Part shown: one piece after another, positions 44,892 to 53,275 of the stretch
Position numbering within the stretch: position 1 is the stretch's first letter
How the letters are laid out: each line of letters starts with the position of its first letter
NCBI GenBank assembly: GCA_034044135.1
Contig: CP139021.1
Coordinates: forward strand, 3,549,635 to 3,613,634
Length of the DNA stretch: 64,000 nt
Direction of reading: 5' to 3'
Source of the DNA: Flammeovirgaceae bacterium SG7u.111
GTDB taxonomy: Bacteria; Bacteroidota; Bacteroidia; Cytophagales; Flammeovirgaceae
The notes under the pieces: model-generated
Databases searched by the model: none
Told to the model about the DNA's origin: nothing
Seen by the model: the letters and a program-made list of their open reading frames with translations, nothing else
Made by a program: the position numbers and the translations under genes

Positions 44892-46361
44892 TTATTTTTC
44901 CCACCAAACTTTTGTCTCAACTACATCTGCGCCTTGTCTGCTCAATACAGCATTGTAGTTTTCGGTATTTAGCGACTGTTCCTCAGTTGGGTACTGGAAA
45001 CGGCTCGGATAGTTAGGCAAGAAGGCATCCCTACCTGGCTTTATGCTACTTGGAAACCCTGTTCTTTTGAACTCGATAAAACCTTGGTAATCTGTATTTA
45101 TCAATGAAATCCATTTTTGAATCATGATAGTCTCTAACTCGCCATCATAAGCAACATTTGCTTGCTCAAGGTAACCTGCCGGCATTTCAGTTTTCCAATA
45201 ATCGAAAGAGGCTTTTATACCTTCTTCATAAAACGTTTTGGCATCGCCCGCAATCCAGCCTCTTTGTGCTGCTTCAGCCAAGATAAATTGAACCTCATCG
45301 TACTTGATCAACATCCCTTGGATAGTATTCGGCTCAAAGAAGAACTTGTCGGCAAATTTTGAAAGGTAAGCATCACCACCTTTGTACACATAAGCATCGC
45401 CATCAACCAAACCATTTGCCATTCCATCCCACTTTGGAGTTCCTTCCTCCACTGAGTTAGAAGTAGGGTTGAACCAAGCTTGAATCCTAGTATCATTCCT
45501 GTCTTGCAATGCACTTTGGATATTCTCGGCCATCCTATATTCGTTAAAAGAACCAGAACGGTAACCATCTGTCTCAGAAAAAGGAACTGCATTTGGCTTG
45601 TTTGTCAAGAAAGTCAAAGTGATGTTGTCATCGTTACTTTCCAACACAGGGTATTTTGTAAGGTCACCCATTATTTGCTTGATCACCGATTCAGCAGTTG
45701 CCGGTTTTGCTTCTGAAAGCCTTAAAGCAACTCTTAGTCTTAACGAGTTCGCAAATTTTCTCCACTTGTCCAAATCACCGTCCAATAAAATATCCCCTCT
45801 TATACCAGGTGCACTCGGGTCAGCCAACAAGTCATTAGCCTTAAGCAACATAGCTAATATGTCATCATAAATAACCTCTTGTGTGTCATATACTGGAGCA
45901 AAGTTTTTCTCTTTTCCTTTGATTGCCTCGGTCATAGGCACATCGCCCCACATATCAGTGAGTATCTGGAACATCCACGCTTGCATAATTAGAGAAACAG
46001 CTTCGTAGCTAGTATTTCCACTTTCGACCGCAACAGCTTCCAAATTCTTGGCATTTCGGATAGAAGTGTACAAGTTAGTCCATGCACCTGATTGGCTTCC
46101 CCACTCAAACTGGTCAAAAGAAGTAAATACGATACGAGCGCCGTATTGTGCCATCAGGTTTCCCTCACTCCAAGCAGAGCTTACCATTTCGGTAACAGGG
46201 TCGCGGAGCACACCTGTCAAGATCAGCTCAGGGCTATTGGCAACGGCATCGGCAGTAGCCACATCTGGATCTATGTTGTCAATTCCTGCTTTAAACTCAT
46301 CACACGAAGTGCTGAATAACATCAGGGTGAACAGAGAAATAAATACGATATATTTTTTCAT
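44892..46361 (-). CDS. SusD/RagB family lipoprotein (SusD_2-like)
   Basis: 489 residues with lipoprotein signal ('LFTLMLFSTSCDEFKAG', lipobox STSC). Residues 'NIDPDVATADAVANSPELIL' and 'LMAQYGARIVFTSFDQFEW' fit the SusD_2 branch rather than the classic SusD ending. It binds oligosaccharides (or peptides) and forms the lid of the SusC channel. It lies 78 bp downstream of susC on the same strand, as expected for a pair, and its terminator closes the operon. Confidence 0.92.
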   Translation of the reverse strand: MKKYIVFISLFTLMLFSTSCDEFKAGIDNIDPDVATADAVANSPELILTGVLRDPVTEMVSSAWSEGNLMAQYGARIVFTSFDQFEWGSQSGAWTNLYTSIRNAKNLEAVAVESGNTSYEAVSLIMQAWMFQILTDMWGDVPMTEAIKGKEKNFAPVYDTQEVIYDDILAMLLKANDLLADPSAPGIRGDILLDGDLDKWRKFANSLRLRVALRLSEAKPATAESVIKQIMGDLTKYPVLESNDDNITLTFLTNKPNAVPFSETDGYRSGSFNEYRMAENIQSALQDRNDTRIQAWFNPTSNSVEEGTPKWDGMANGLVDGDAYVYKGGDAYLSKFADKFFFEPNTIQGMLIKYDEVQFILAEAAQRGWIAGDAKTFYEEGIKASFDYWKTEMPAGYLEQANVAYDGELETIMIQKWISLINTDYQGFIEFKRTGFPSSIKPGRDAFLPNYPSRFQYPTEEQSLNTENYNAVLSRQGADVVETKVWWEK

Positions 46362-46439
46362 CTTTTTATCAATTTAGATTGATTGAGCTCCAATGCTACA
46401 CATCAGAAACCTTGGAGCCCAATTGTTTGAAGAATTGGA

Positions 46440-49400
46440 TTAAAACTTAAGGTTCACATTGAAGCCCCAGCTTCTTGCACTTGGGATTGGGTGAGCTTCT
46501 ATACCTGGCAAGAACTGCCCATTTACATAGCCCAATACTTCTGAGTCTCCATGAGGGAAACTGTTCCAGATAGCTAGGTTACGACCAACAGCCGACACAC
46601 TTACCGATTGCAAGAAGTTGTTCACAAACAAAGATGAAGGCAATTGGTAAGTCAATTTCATTTCTCTCAGTTTTATGAAAGAAGCATCGTACATACCTTC
46701 AGTCTCATTTTCTCTTTTGTAGCGTTTGTTATGATAAGATGAAGCAGCTGTCGCCACGTCATTCTTCACATAGCCAGTTACTTCACCTTCGCTGTTGAAT
46801 ACCTCTTTTACACCTTCGCCTATAATTCCATCAGTTCTGGTATTTCCATTTGCATCTACCCAAGACACCCCACCAAATTCAGTATCACGCCCAAATAATG
46901 TTTCATCAACGTTACCCGCAGTAGCTGCAATCAAACGTGTTTCTGAGTAAAGCTCTCCGCCTTCTCTCCAGTCAAACAAGAAGCTGAAAGACAAGTTTTT
47001 GTAACGGAACTCATTCGTCAAACCAACCATGAAATCAGGATTGTAATTGCCCAAATAACGAAGTTCGTTTGAGGCAACAGGAAGGCCTTCCCTGAAAATA
47101 ACTTCTCCTTCGTGCTCCAAGAAACCAGTTCCATACATAGCACCCATTGACTGTCCTACTTCAGCGATAACATCAACCCTGTTTCCTCCAAGGCTGTACT
47201 TGTCAATTCCATCAGCTAGCTCTACCACTTCGTTGCGGTTACGAGTGAAGTTCACAAACGCATTCCACTCAAATCCGCTAGCCGTTCTGATTGGTGTAGC
47301 GTTCAACATTACCTCTACGCCTTTGTTCACTATTTCACCTGCATTGATAATCTGAGAAGTGTAACCCGTTGTGATCGGAACACCTACACCGATAATCTGG
47401 TTTTTAGAAGAAGAGTAGTAGTAGGTAAAGTCAATCCCAACTCTATTTTGCAAGAAACGCAAGTCCGTTCCCACTTCGTAAGAAGTCAAAATCTCAGGTT
47501 TCAAATCGGAGTTAGAAAGTGTACCCGACTCGCTCACGATCAAATTAGATCCCCAAGTATTTTGGTCAAAGTTATATGGAGTAGTCAATCTATAAGGATC
47601 CGTATCATTACCTACTTGTGCCCATCCAGCTCTCAACTTGAAGAAAGAAATAGCTGAAGGAAGCTGAACCATCTCACTTACTACACCGCTCAAAGTTACA
47701 GATGGGTAGAAATAAGAATTGTTGTCTGAAGGCAAGGTACTAGACCAGTCATTTCTTGCAGTCAAGTCCAAGAATAGCATGTTTTTGTAAGCAACCTGGC
47801 CAAATCCGTAAAGGCTATTGATTTGTTTCTCTGGTCTGTCAATAGAAGTAGCCAAAGGAATGTCGGTGTTGGTGAATGTGTAAACACCAGGGATCACCAA
47901 CTGGTTGTTACTCACAGCATGAAATTGTCTTTCTTGGTGCATTTGGTTTCCTCCAAAAGAAACAGAGGCAAACCAATCGTCGTTAATCTGTTTTTTGTAG
48001 CTCAACAAGAAGTCTACGTTAGTTTCCTTGAAGTTGATTTTATCTTCACGGTACTGCCCCCTTGGGAAACGCTGTGTGCTATACGCTCTTTTTATTGGAC
48101 GGATTTCGCCGTAGAAATCTGTACCACCTCTCACCATTAAGCTAAGGTCGTCAGTGATGTCATAAGACAAAGATATGTTACCAATCAACCTGTTCTGATC
48201 CATTCCATTAGTATTTTCATACATAGTGAAATAAGGATTGTCATGGTAGTTGTAGTTATAGTTATACTGCTGGAAACCTTCTAAGCCTTCTTGCCAATAG
48301 TTTTCCAAGCTTTTGAAATTCACTTGCTGACCCAACCAAGTAAAAAGGTACATCACACTCTCGGTTCCATATCCGTTTACATGACGGTTATCGCTATGAG
48401 AATTGATATAAGAAGCTTTTGTATTTACCCTGAACTTATCAGTCAGTTTATAAGAAGCACTTAGGTTGAAAGTATTTCTGCTCAAATCGGTATTTGGCAA
48501 CATGCCTTTGTTGTCGAAGTTAGTGTAAGAAAGCCTAAAATCACCTTGGTCATTACTTCCATACAAAGAAATATTGTTGCTATAAGTAGTTCCTGTCTCA
48601 AAGAATTGCTCCACTGGATCACCATGATCAACCCATGGAGTTGGGGTGATTTCACCTCTTCTATCCAAATCGATACCACTTGGTCCCAATACTCTATCCA
48701 AACCATGGATATCGCCACCTCTTAGGCCATTTGCAGTAGGAGAATCAAACTGCTTAATGAGTCTTCCGTCCATTCTTGGCCCCCAGCTTTCATCCACACC
48801 ATCAAAAGTACCTGAGCCATATCCATTTACAAACTCAAATTCTTCGGCTTTACCTTGGCCATACACCCGTTGGTAGTTTGGTGATTTCAACACCTCTTCA
48901 AAAGTTACATTTGAGTTGATGCTCACACCAATGCCTTTCTTTCCTTTACCCGATTTTGTTGTAACCAAAACCACACCGTTAGCAGCTCTTGAACCATAAA
49001 GCGCAGTTGCATTCGCACCTTTCAAAACCGATATAGTTTCTATATCGTCTGGATTGATAGCGGCAGCTCCGTTACCGTAATCAATCGCCATGTTACTAGC
49101 AATATTTTTAGAAGTAGTTCGCGCATCTGTAGAGTTGTTGATAGGAATACCATCTACTACAAACAAAGGCTGGTTATCACCTGCCAATGATGACTCTCCA
49201 CGAATAGTGATCCTAGAAGTAGCGCCTACTCCATTGCTACCATTTGTGATATGCACACCAGCAACTCTACCTGCTAGCGAGTTTACCAAATTAGATTCAC
49301 GTGCTTCGGTAAGATCTTCTCCTTGAACCTCTTGCACCGCATAACCCAAAGCTTTTTTCTCTCTTTCGATACCCAATGCAGTTACAATAACCTCATCAAG

Positions 49401-49727
49401 CTGCTCTACATCTTCAAGTAAAATTACATTGATAGATGTTTGAGAACTGATTTCTACTTCTTGAGAAGCAAAACCAACGTACGAATAAATAAGCGTTTGA
49501 GCTGTTTCGGGCACGGTCAATTTGTACTTGCCATCTAAGTCGGTAACCGTACCTAAGGTAGTACCTTTCACCAACACACTCACACCAGGAAGCATCTCGC
49601 CTGCGTTGTCTTTTATTTCACCAGTAATGGTTCTTTCCTGAGCTAACGCCAAATTGCTTATAGAAACAAAAAGCAACATGCTCATTAAAAACTTCATGAA
49701 AAGTGTTCTGTGTAATAGAATTTTCAT
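46440..49727 (-). CDS. SusC/RagA family TonB-linked outer-membrane protein
   Basis: 1095 residues. Signal peptide at the N-terminus; the ATG at 49697 ('MKFLMSMLLFVSISNLALAQ') is an alternative start. Carboxypeptidase-D regulatory-like domain ('GEMLPGVSVLVKGTTLGTV', residues 35-120), plug domain with 'DEVIVTALGIEREKKALGYA' and 'SVLKGANATALYGSRAANGV', then the 22-strand barrel, ending 'SARSWGFNVNLKF'. It imports bound oligomers with TonB energy, paired with the SusD_2 protein. First gene of the operon. A candidate -7 element and inverted repeat lie about 225-250 bp upstream. Confidence 0.95.
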   Translation of the reverse strand: MKILLHRTLFMKFLMSMLLFVSISNLALAQERTITGEIKDNAGEMLPGVSVLVKGTTLGTVTDLDGKYKLTVPETAQTLIYSYVGFASQEVEISSQTSINVILLEDVEQLDEVIVTALGIEREKKALGYAVQEVQGEDLTEARESNLVNSLAGRVAGVHITNGSNGVGATSRITIRGESSLAGDNQPLFVVDGIPINNSTDARTTSKNIASNMAIDYGNGAAAINPDDIETISVLKGANATALYGSRAANGVVLVTTKSGKGKKGIGVSINSNVTFEEVLKSPNYQRVYGQGKAEEFEFVNGYGSGTFDGVDESWGPRMDGRLIKQFDSPTANGLRGGDIHGLDRVLGPSGIDLDRRGEITPTPWVDHGDPVEQFFETGTTYSNNISLYGSNDQGDFRLSYTNFDNKGMLPNTDLSRNTFNLSASYKLTDKFRVNTKASYINSHSDNRHVNGYGTESVMYLFTWLGQQVNFKSLENYWQEGLEGFQQYNYNYNYHDNPYFTMYENTNGMDQNRLIGNISLSYDITDDLSLMVRGGTDFYGEIRPIKRAYSTQRFPRGQYREDKINFKETNVDFLLSYKKQINDDWFASVSFGGNQMHQERQFHAVSNNQLVIPGVYTFTNTDIPLATSIDRPEKQINSLYGFGQVAYKNMLFLDLTARNDWSSTLPSDNNSYFYPSVTLSGVVSEMVQLPSAISFFKLRAGWAQVGNDTDPYRLTTPYNFDQNTWGSNLIVSESGTLSNSDLKPEILTSYEVGTDLRFLQNRVGIDFTYYYSSSKNQIIGVGVPITTGYTSQIINAGEIVNKGVEVMLNATPIRTASGFEWNAFVNFTRNRNEVVELADGIDKYSLGGNRVDVIAEVGQSMGAMYGTGFLEHEGEVIFREGLPVASNELRYLGNYNPDFMVGLTNEFRYKNLSFSFLFDWREGGELYSETRLIAATAGNVDETLFGRDTEFGGVSWVDANGNTRTDGIIGEGVKEVFNSEGEVTGYVKNDVATAASSYHNKRYKRENETEGMYDASFIKLREMKLTYQLPSSLFVNNFLQSVSVSAVGRNLAIWNSFPHGDSEVLGYVNGQFLPGIEAHPIPSARSWGFNVNLKF

Positions 49728-49950
49728 AGATTAGTAATTAGGGTTTGAAGAATGATTTACAAGCCCCACTTTGATGTCAGGCGTCCAAACTCGACTTCAT
49801 TGCAGGGTTTATTTAAAAGCCTCAATTAGGGACTGTTACAGCAGTCCTTTTTTTTAATTATGTAGTCTGCTTGTTAGAATTTTGACTTATGTAAATAAGA
49901 TAAAGCAAAATTGATATATTTTACATTATTCAATGTTTTTTGTACTTATA

Positions 49951-49977
49951 CTACATTTATTAACGCCACAAATGTAG
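49951..49977 (-). promoter_or_regulatory. Inverted repeat overlapping a -7-like element upstream of susC
   Basis: Arms CTACATTT (49951-49958) and AAATGTAG (49970-49977) are perfectly complementary with 11 bp between. Read on the minus strand, TACATTTG (49976-49969) fits the TAnnTTTG -7 box; the -33 box is not clear. A regulator site on the susC promoter is plausible. Confidence 0.35.
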
Positions 49978-50475
49978 TTTTTTAAGCTTCCCCTATTGTT
50001 TAAACTTCTTTACAGAATCTTTAATAATAATACTAAACAACACACACCCGCCCCTATTTAAATTAACAACAAGGTTAAGTTAAATAGATCATTAAATGTT
50101 ATTTGCATAATTTTTATAGTCTAAAACAGGTACTAGCGCATTAAGCTTAATGTGGAAGTCATTTCAGCTCAACAAATAATTCACAAACCCAAGAGTGACC
50201 ATTGAAATGTATGCTTTACAGACAGTTTATAAAAAAGAAAAATACTCGGCAACATACAAGATATCTCATTTAAGAGATTTTTTTATCTAGTCATTTTACA
50301 TCAATATTACGTGGATAAAAAAGCCATATGCTAAAGTTTTTTTTGCAGAAAAGAGATAGGATAACAGCCCGAAAAAAATACAAAAAAGTGAATGTTGTCC
50401 GATTTTTACAATCATTCCTCCTTCCCCGCCCTTATTATTGTATTACATTATTACATATTGCATTAAGCCATTCTG

Positions 50476-50590
50476 TTTGTAACTGTTTCAGTCATAATAG
50501 ATTTCTAAGGATAAGTGCGATATATAGTAGGAGCAAAATTAATTAATGTGAGCTATGAAAGGCCTTCACCTCAGGTGAGGGCCTTTTTTC
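50476..50590 (+). ncRNA. Possible small RNA or orphan transcript
   Basis: TTTG (50476-50479), 18-nt spacer and TAGATTTC (50498-50505, one base off TAnnTTTG) precede a strong terminator (stem 50560-50571/50575-50586, then a T-run) by about 55 nt. No credible coding gene ends here. This could produce a short RNA of about 80 nt; expression is inferred only. Confidence 0.3.
50560..50590 (+). terminator. Plus-strand terminator without an obvious gene
   Basis: 12-bp stem with one G-T pair, loop TCA, and six T after it. Oriented for a plus-strand transcript although both neighbouring genes are on the minus strand. Confidence 0.7.
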
Positions 50591-50683
50591 ATGCTTTAAC
50601 AAAAATCTGTATATGGATTATATTTATCTTTTGATAAGATAGTGTAGTATTATTTTATGTTTTACAATATCCAAACATAAAAA

Positions 50684-50707
50684 AGGCACGAGCGATTACT
50701 CGTGCCT
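50684..50707 (-). terminator. Stem-loop terminator of the BNR_4-GH105 gene
   Basis: Perfect 9-bp stem AGGCACGAG/CTCGTGCCT with a 6-nt loop; the minus-strand reading ends in a seven-T run. Confidence 0.85.
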
Positions 50708-50735
50708 ATTGCAAAGTTGAATATTCTAGTAAGAC

Positions 50736-53180
50736 TTATTCCCCAGCCAACTGATACATTTCTTTGCCTGCCAAAAGAAAAGCCCCTGTGGCATACACAT
50801 GCGATTCATCTTCGAAGAACGGATACGGATCGCCTGCAACTTGCTGTACAAAGCCTAATCTTCCTTCTGAGCTTACATTGTTGCAAAGGGCTTTCCAAGC
50901 TTTTTCCACCTGAGGCTGGTATTTCTTGTCTACCAATCCGTTGTTCAAGCCCCAAGCTAGAGCGAAGGTAAAGAAAGAACTACCGCTCGATTCGCCTTGG
51001 TCGAGGTATTCAGGGTCGAGCAAACTTACTCGCCACAGCCCGTCTTCGTCTTGGATGGAAAGTAGTTTATGCGCCATTTCCTTGTATTGTTGCTCAAACT
51101 TCGCCCGGTTGGCATAGTCTTTTGGAAGATGGGTCAAAAGCCTTGCAAGCCCGGCCACAACCCAACCGTTGCCCCTGCCCCACATGATTTTTTTGCCGTT
51201 GTCAGATCTTCTTTCAAAGTACCTGTCATCACGGAAATAGAGCGAATCTTCCTTTGAATACAGGTAATCGGAAGTCTTCCACCACTGGGTATCCATATAA
51301 TCTAAGTATTTTTCCTGACCTGTCACTTCCCACATTTGCACAAACGACGGCGGTCCCATATACAGCGCATCGCACCAGCTCCACCATTCGAGGTGGTAAG
51401 GATTATCTTTAAAGCGAACATCGGTAATTTTCTTATACCTCCTAGCCAAATGAATATCAAAAGTATAGAGAGACTTATCGATCATTTTTGGATCTTTTTC
51501 CAAGCTATTTAGCCAAGCCCAGTTATCAATAATGGTCAATCTATCGGCATGATAAATGTCGGCAATCGGTGTCCAGTTATTGATCTGCCCCACATTCAAC
51601 ATTTCGTTTTTATAGCGATCTTCACCAGTAAGCTCATACAAAGCTCGTACGCCAGTCCAAAGTGCGCCATAATGCCAATCGTGGAGTTTGTATTTATACC
51701 TTGGGTTGGACAAATGCCAATCTGCCGTTTGGCGCATGATATTTTCAATGTCCTCTTTTGCCAAAGGGTTGGTAATTGCCGGAGATAAAACATCCATCTG
51801 AATTGCTGTTTGATACCTGTCTTTAAACCCTTTCCCAACTTTTTTCACATAACCTGCATAGGCAAAATGAACATACTTCGTGTTCTGCATCCAAAGTACT
51901 TGAACGGGGTTGCCCTCTTCAGCTCCTCGCACCGCAAACGGACGGATGCTGTTTTTACTAGAGCCTTCGGTGATTTTCTCCACGCTCCACGATTTCCCTA
52001 AGTTCTTGGTCGTCCATTTTTCAATCTCAAAGATGCTATCACGCTTCACGGAAAGGTACACTGTATTGGGTGTTTCATGGTCAATATTCATCCCACCAGA
52101 GTAATTTGGTTCAGGCTCTACTACGCCTTCGGGGGTTTCGGGAAACCAACCTCCAGAGTTGATCAGGTCATAATTGTTCCACTTGCCTTTGCTCCAATTT
52201 GCATAGCAATAAATATGGTTTTTATCATCAGGGAATTTTGCATAAGCAATAATCGGATTGCCGCTTTCGTCTTGGGCAATATCCCAGTTCCAAGCTTTTG
52301 CTCCACCCGCTTTTCCACTATACACCATATCAACCTCCGATGGCAACACGGGTACGTCATCCAAGTCCTTTATTTTAGAACCATCGGCTTTATAAAAAGC
52401 ACCTGCTTGATAGTACATGTAATAAATGCTGTTTTCCTTTTCCCTTCGAGGGTGACCATCGGTAACGGTGATGTGGATTCTGTCTTTTCCATTCGAATAG
52501 ATTTTGGTGTAAGGTCTACGGAATTTGTAAATAGCTTCGGGCATAAAGAATACTTTCCCTTTTGCCCAAGTATCGCCATTATCGTCAGAAAAAGAATAGC
52601 TAGGTTTGCCATCTACCCCTCTCCAAAAGAGGTAAATCCTACCTTTTTCCCCAGATAGCTTTATAGGGTTGGTGTAGGTATGGTTCAATGAGCCACGGTC
52701 TTTCAGCGCTTTATCGTTTAAATGAAGCTCTTTCACTTCACCCCAACTTTCAATACTTTCCGCTTCAGTCGCTTTTACTATATATAGTGGCTGCGTTCCC
52801 TGCATGTGCCGATTAAAAAACACCAATAGCTTTCCTTCTTCATCAAACAAAATAGAAGGATTGTCATGGTCATCTACTTCAAGGCTATCGAACAAAACAG
52901 TTGAATGGATTTCTTTGGTATCGTGGTCGTAATACCCAATGGCAATGTCGCCATAGTTGTCTACCCAACCCGAATAGGTGCGCTTATGTTTCCCTTCATA
53001 ATACACCGCCCTTGGGTCTGAAAACCAGCACCATGCACCATTGAAAGTCATGGATTGGTACTCTTCGGAAGTAGGAGCGGGTTCTTTGGACAGTTTGTAC
53101 TTTGAAAATTTCTGTGCATAGCCAAACTGGATACACACCATCATAAACACTAGTAAAATGGTAATCTTTTTCATAAACAT
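50736..53180 (-). CDS. BNR_4 propeller - GH105 (unsaturated glucuronyl/rhamnogalacturonyl hydrolase) fusion, secreted
   Basis: 814 residues with signal peptide ('ITILLVFMMVCIQFGYAQ'; a second Met at codon 3 may be the true start). Residues about 40-430 form a BNR_4-type seven-bladed propeller ('NGAWCWFSDPRAVYYEG', 'DDHDNPSILFDEEGKLLVFF', 'RGSLNHTYTNPIKL'), the fold of ulvan lyase PL24/PL25 and GH145/PL42-type enzymes acting on Rha-GlcA linkages. Residues about 455-810 are GH105 ('DWHYGALWTGVRALYELTG', 'WWSWCDALYMGPPSFVQM', 'GRGNGWVVAGLARLLTHLP'), which removes unsaturated uronic acid from lyase products. A sulfatase lies upstream on the same strand and a SusC/SusD pair downstream. Domain families are firm; combined substrate (ulvan-like or rhamnogalacturonan-like) is inference. 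Confidence 0.88.
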   Translation of the reverse strand: MFMKKITILLVFMMVCIQFGYAQKFSKYKLSKEPAPTSEEYQSMTFNGAWCWFSDPRAVYYEGKHKRTYSGWVDNYGDIAIGYYDHDTKEIHSTVLFDSLEVDDHDNPSILFDEEGKLLVFFNRHMQGTQPLYIVKATEAESIESWGEVKELHLNDKALKDRGSLNHTYTNPIKLSGEKGRIYLFWRGVDGKPSYSFSDDNGDTWAKGKVFFMPEAIYKFRRPYTKIYSNGKDRIHITVTDGHPRREKENSIYYMYYQAGAFYKADGSKIKDLDDVPVLPSEVDMVYSGKAGGAKAWNWDIAQDESGNPIIAYAKFPDDKNHIYCYANWSKGKWNNYDLINSGGWFPETPEGVVEPEPNYSGGMNIDHETPNTVYLSVKRDSIFEIEKWTTKNLGKSWSVEKITEGSSKNSIRPFAVRGAEEGNPVQVLWMQNTKYVHFAYAGYVKKVGKGFKDRYQTAIQMDVLSPAITNPLAKEDIENIMRQTADWHLSNPRYKYKLHDWHYGALWTGVRALYELTGEDRYKNEMLNVGQINNWTPIADIYHADRLTIIDNWAWLNSLEKDPKMIDKSLYTFDIHLARRYKKITDVRFKDNPYHLEWWSWCDALYMGPPSFVQMWEVTGQEKYLDYMDTQWWKTSDYLYSKEDSLYFRDDRYFERRSDNGKKIMWGRGNGWVVAGLARLLTHLPKDYANRAKFEQQYKEMAHKLLSIQDEDGLWRVSLLDPEYLDQGESSGSSFFTFALAWGLNNGLVDKKYQPQVEKAWKALCNNVSSEGRLGFVQQVAGDPYPFFEDESHVYATGAFLLAGKEMYQLAGE

Positions 53181-53275
53181 ATTTTGTAGAATTGGTTGTA
53201 ATTAAAAAGTATAGCGAAAGCTTATCACTTGCGCTTGAAATTGTATTCAGTATCTTGAATCATTCGCCCTCTATT

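Larger units (their letters stand above)
49728..50735. other. 1-kb intergenic region upstream of susC
   Basis: Very AT-rich. Contains an inverted repeat with a -7-like element for susC (49951-49977), a plus-strand promoter-like pair and terminator (50476-50590) and the terminator of the BNR_4-GH105 gene (50684-50707). The open frame 50328-50546 has no protein features and is not called. Confidence 0.5.

Noticed and set aside
50328-50546. A 72-codon open frame ahead of the orphan terminator
   Set aside because: Arg/Lys/aromatic composition typical of chance frames in AT-rich DNA, no signal or domain; the sRNA explanation fits better.
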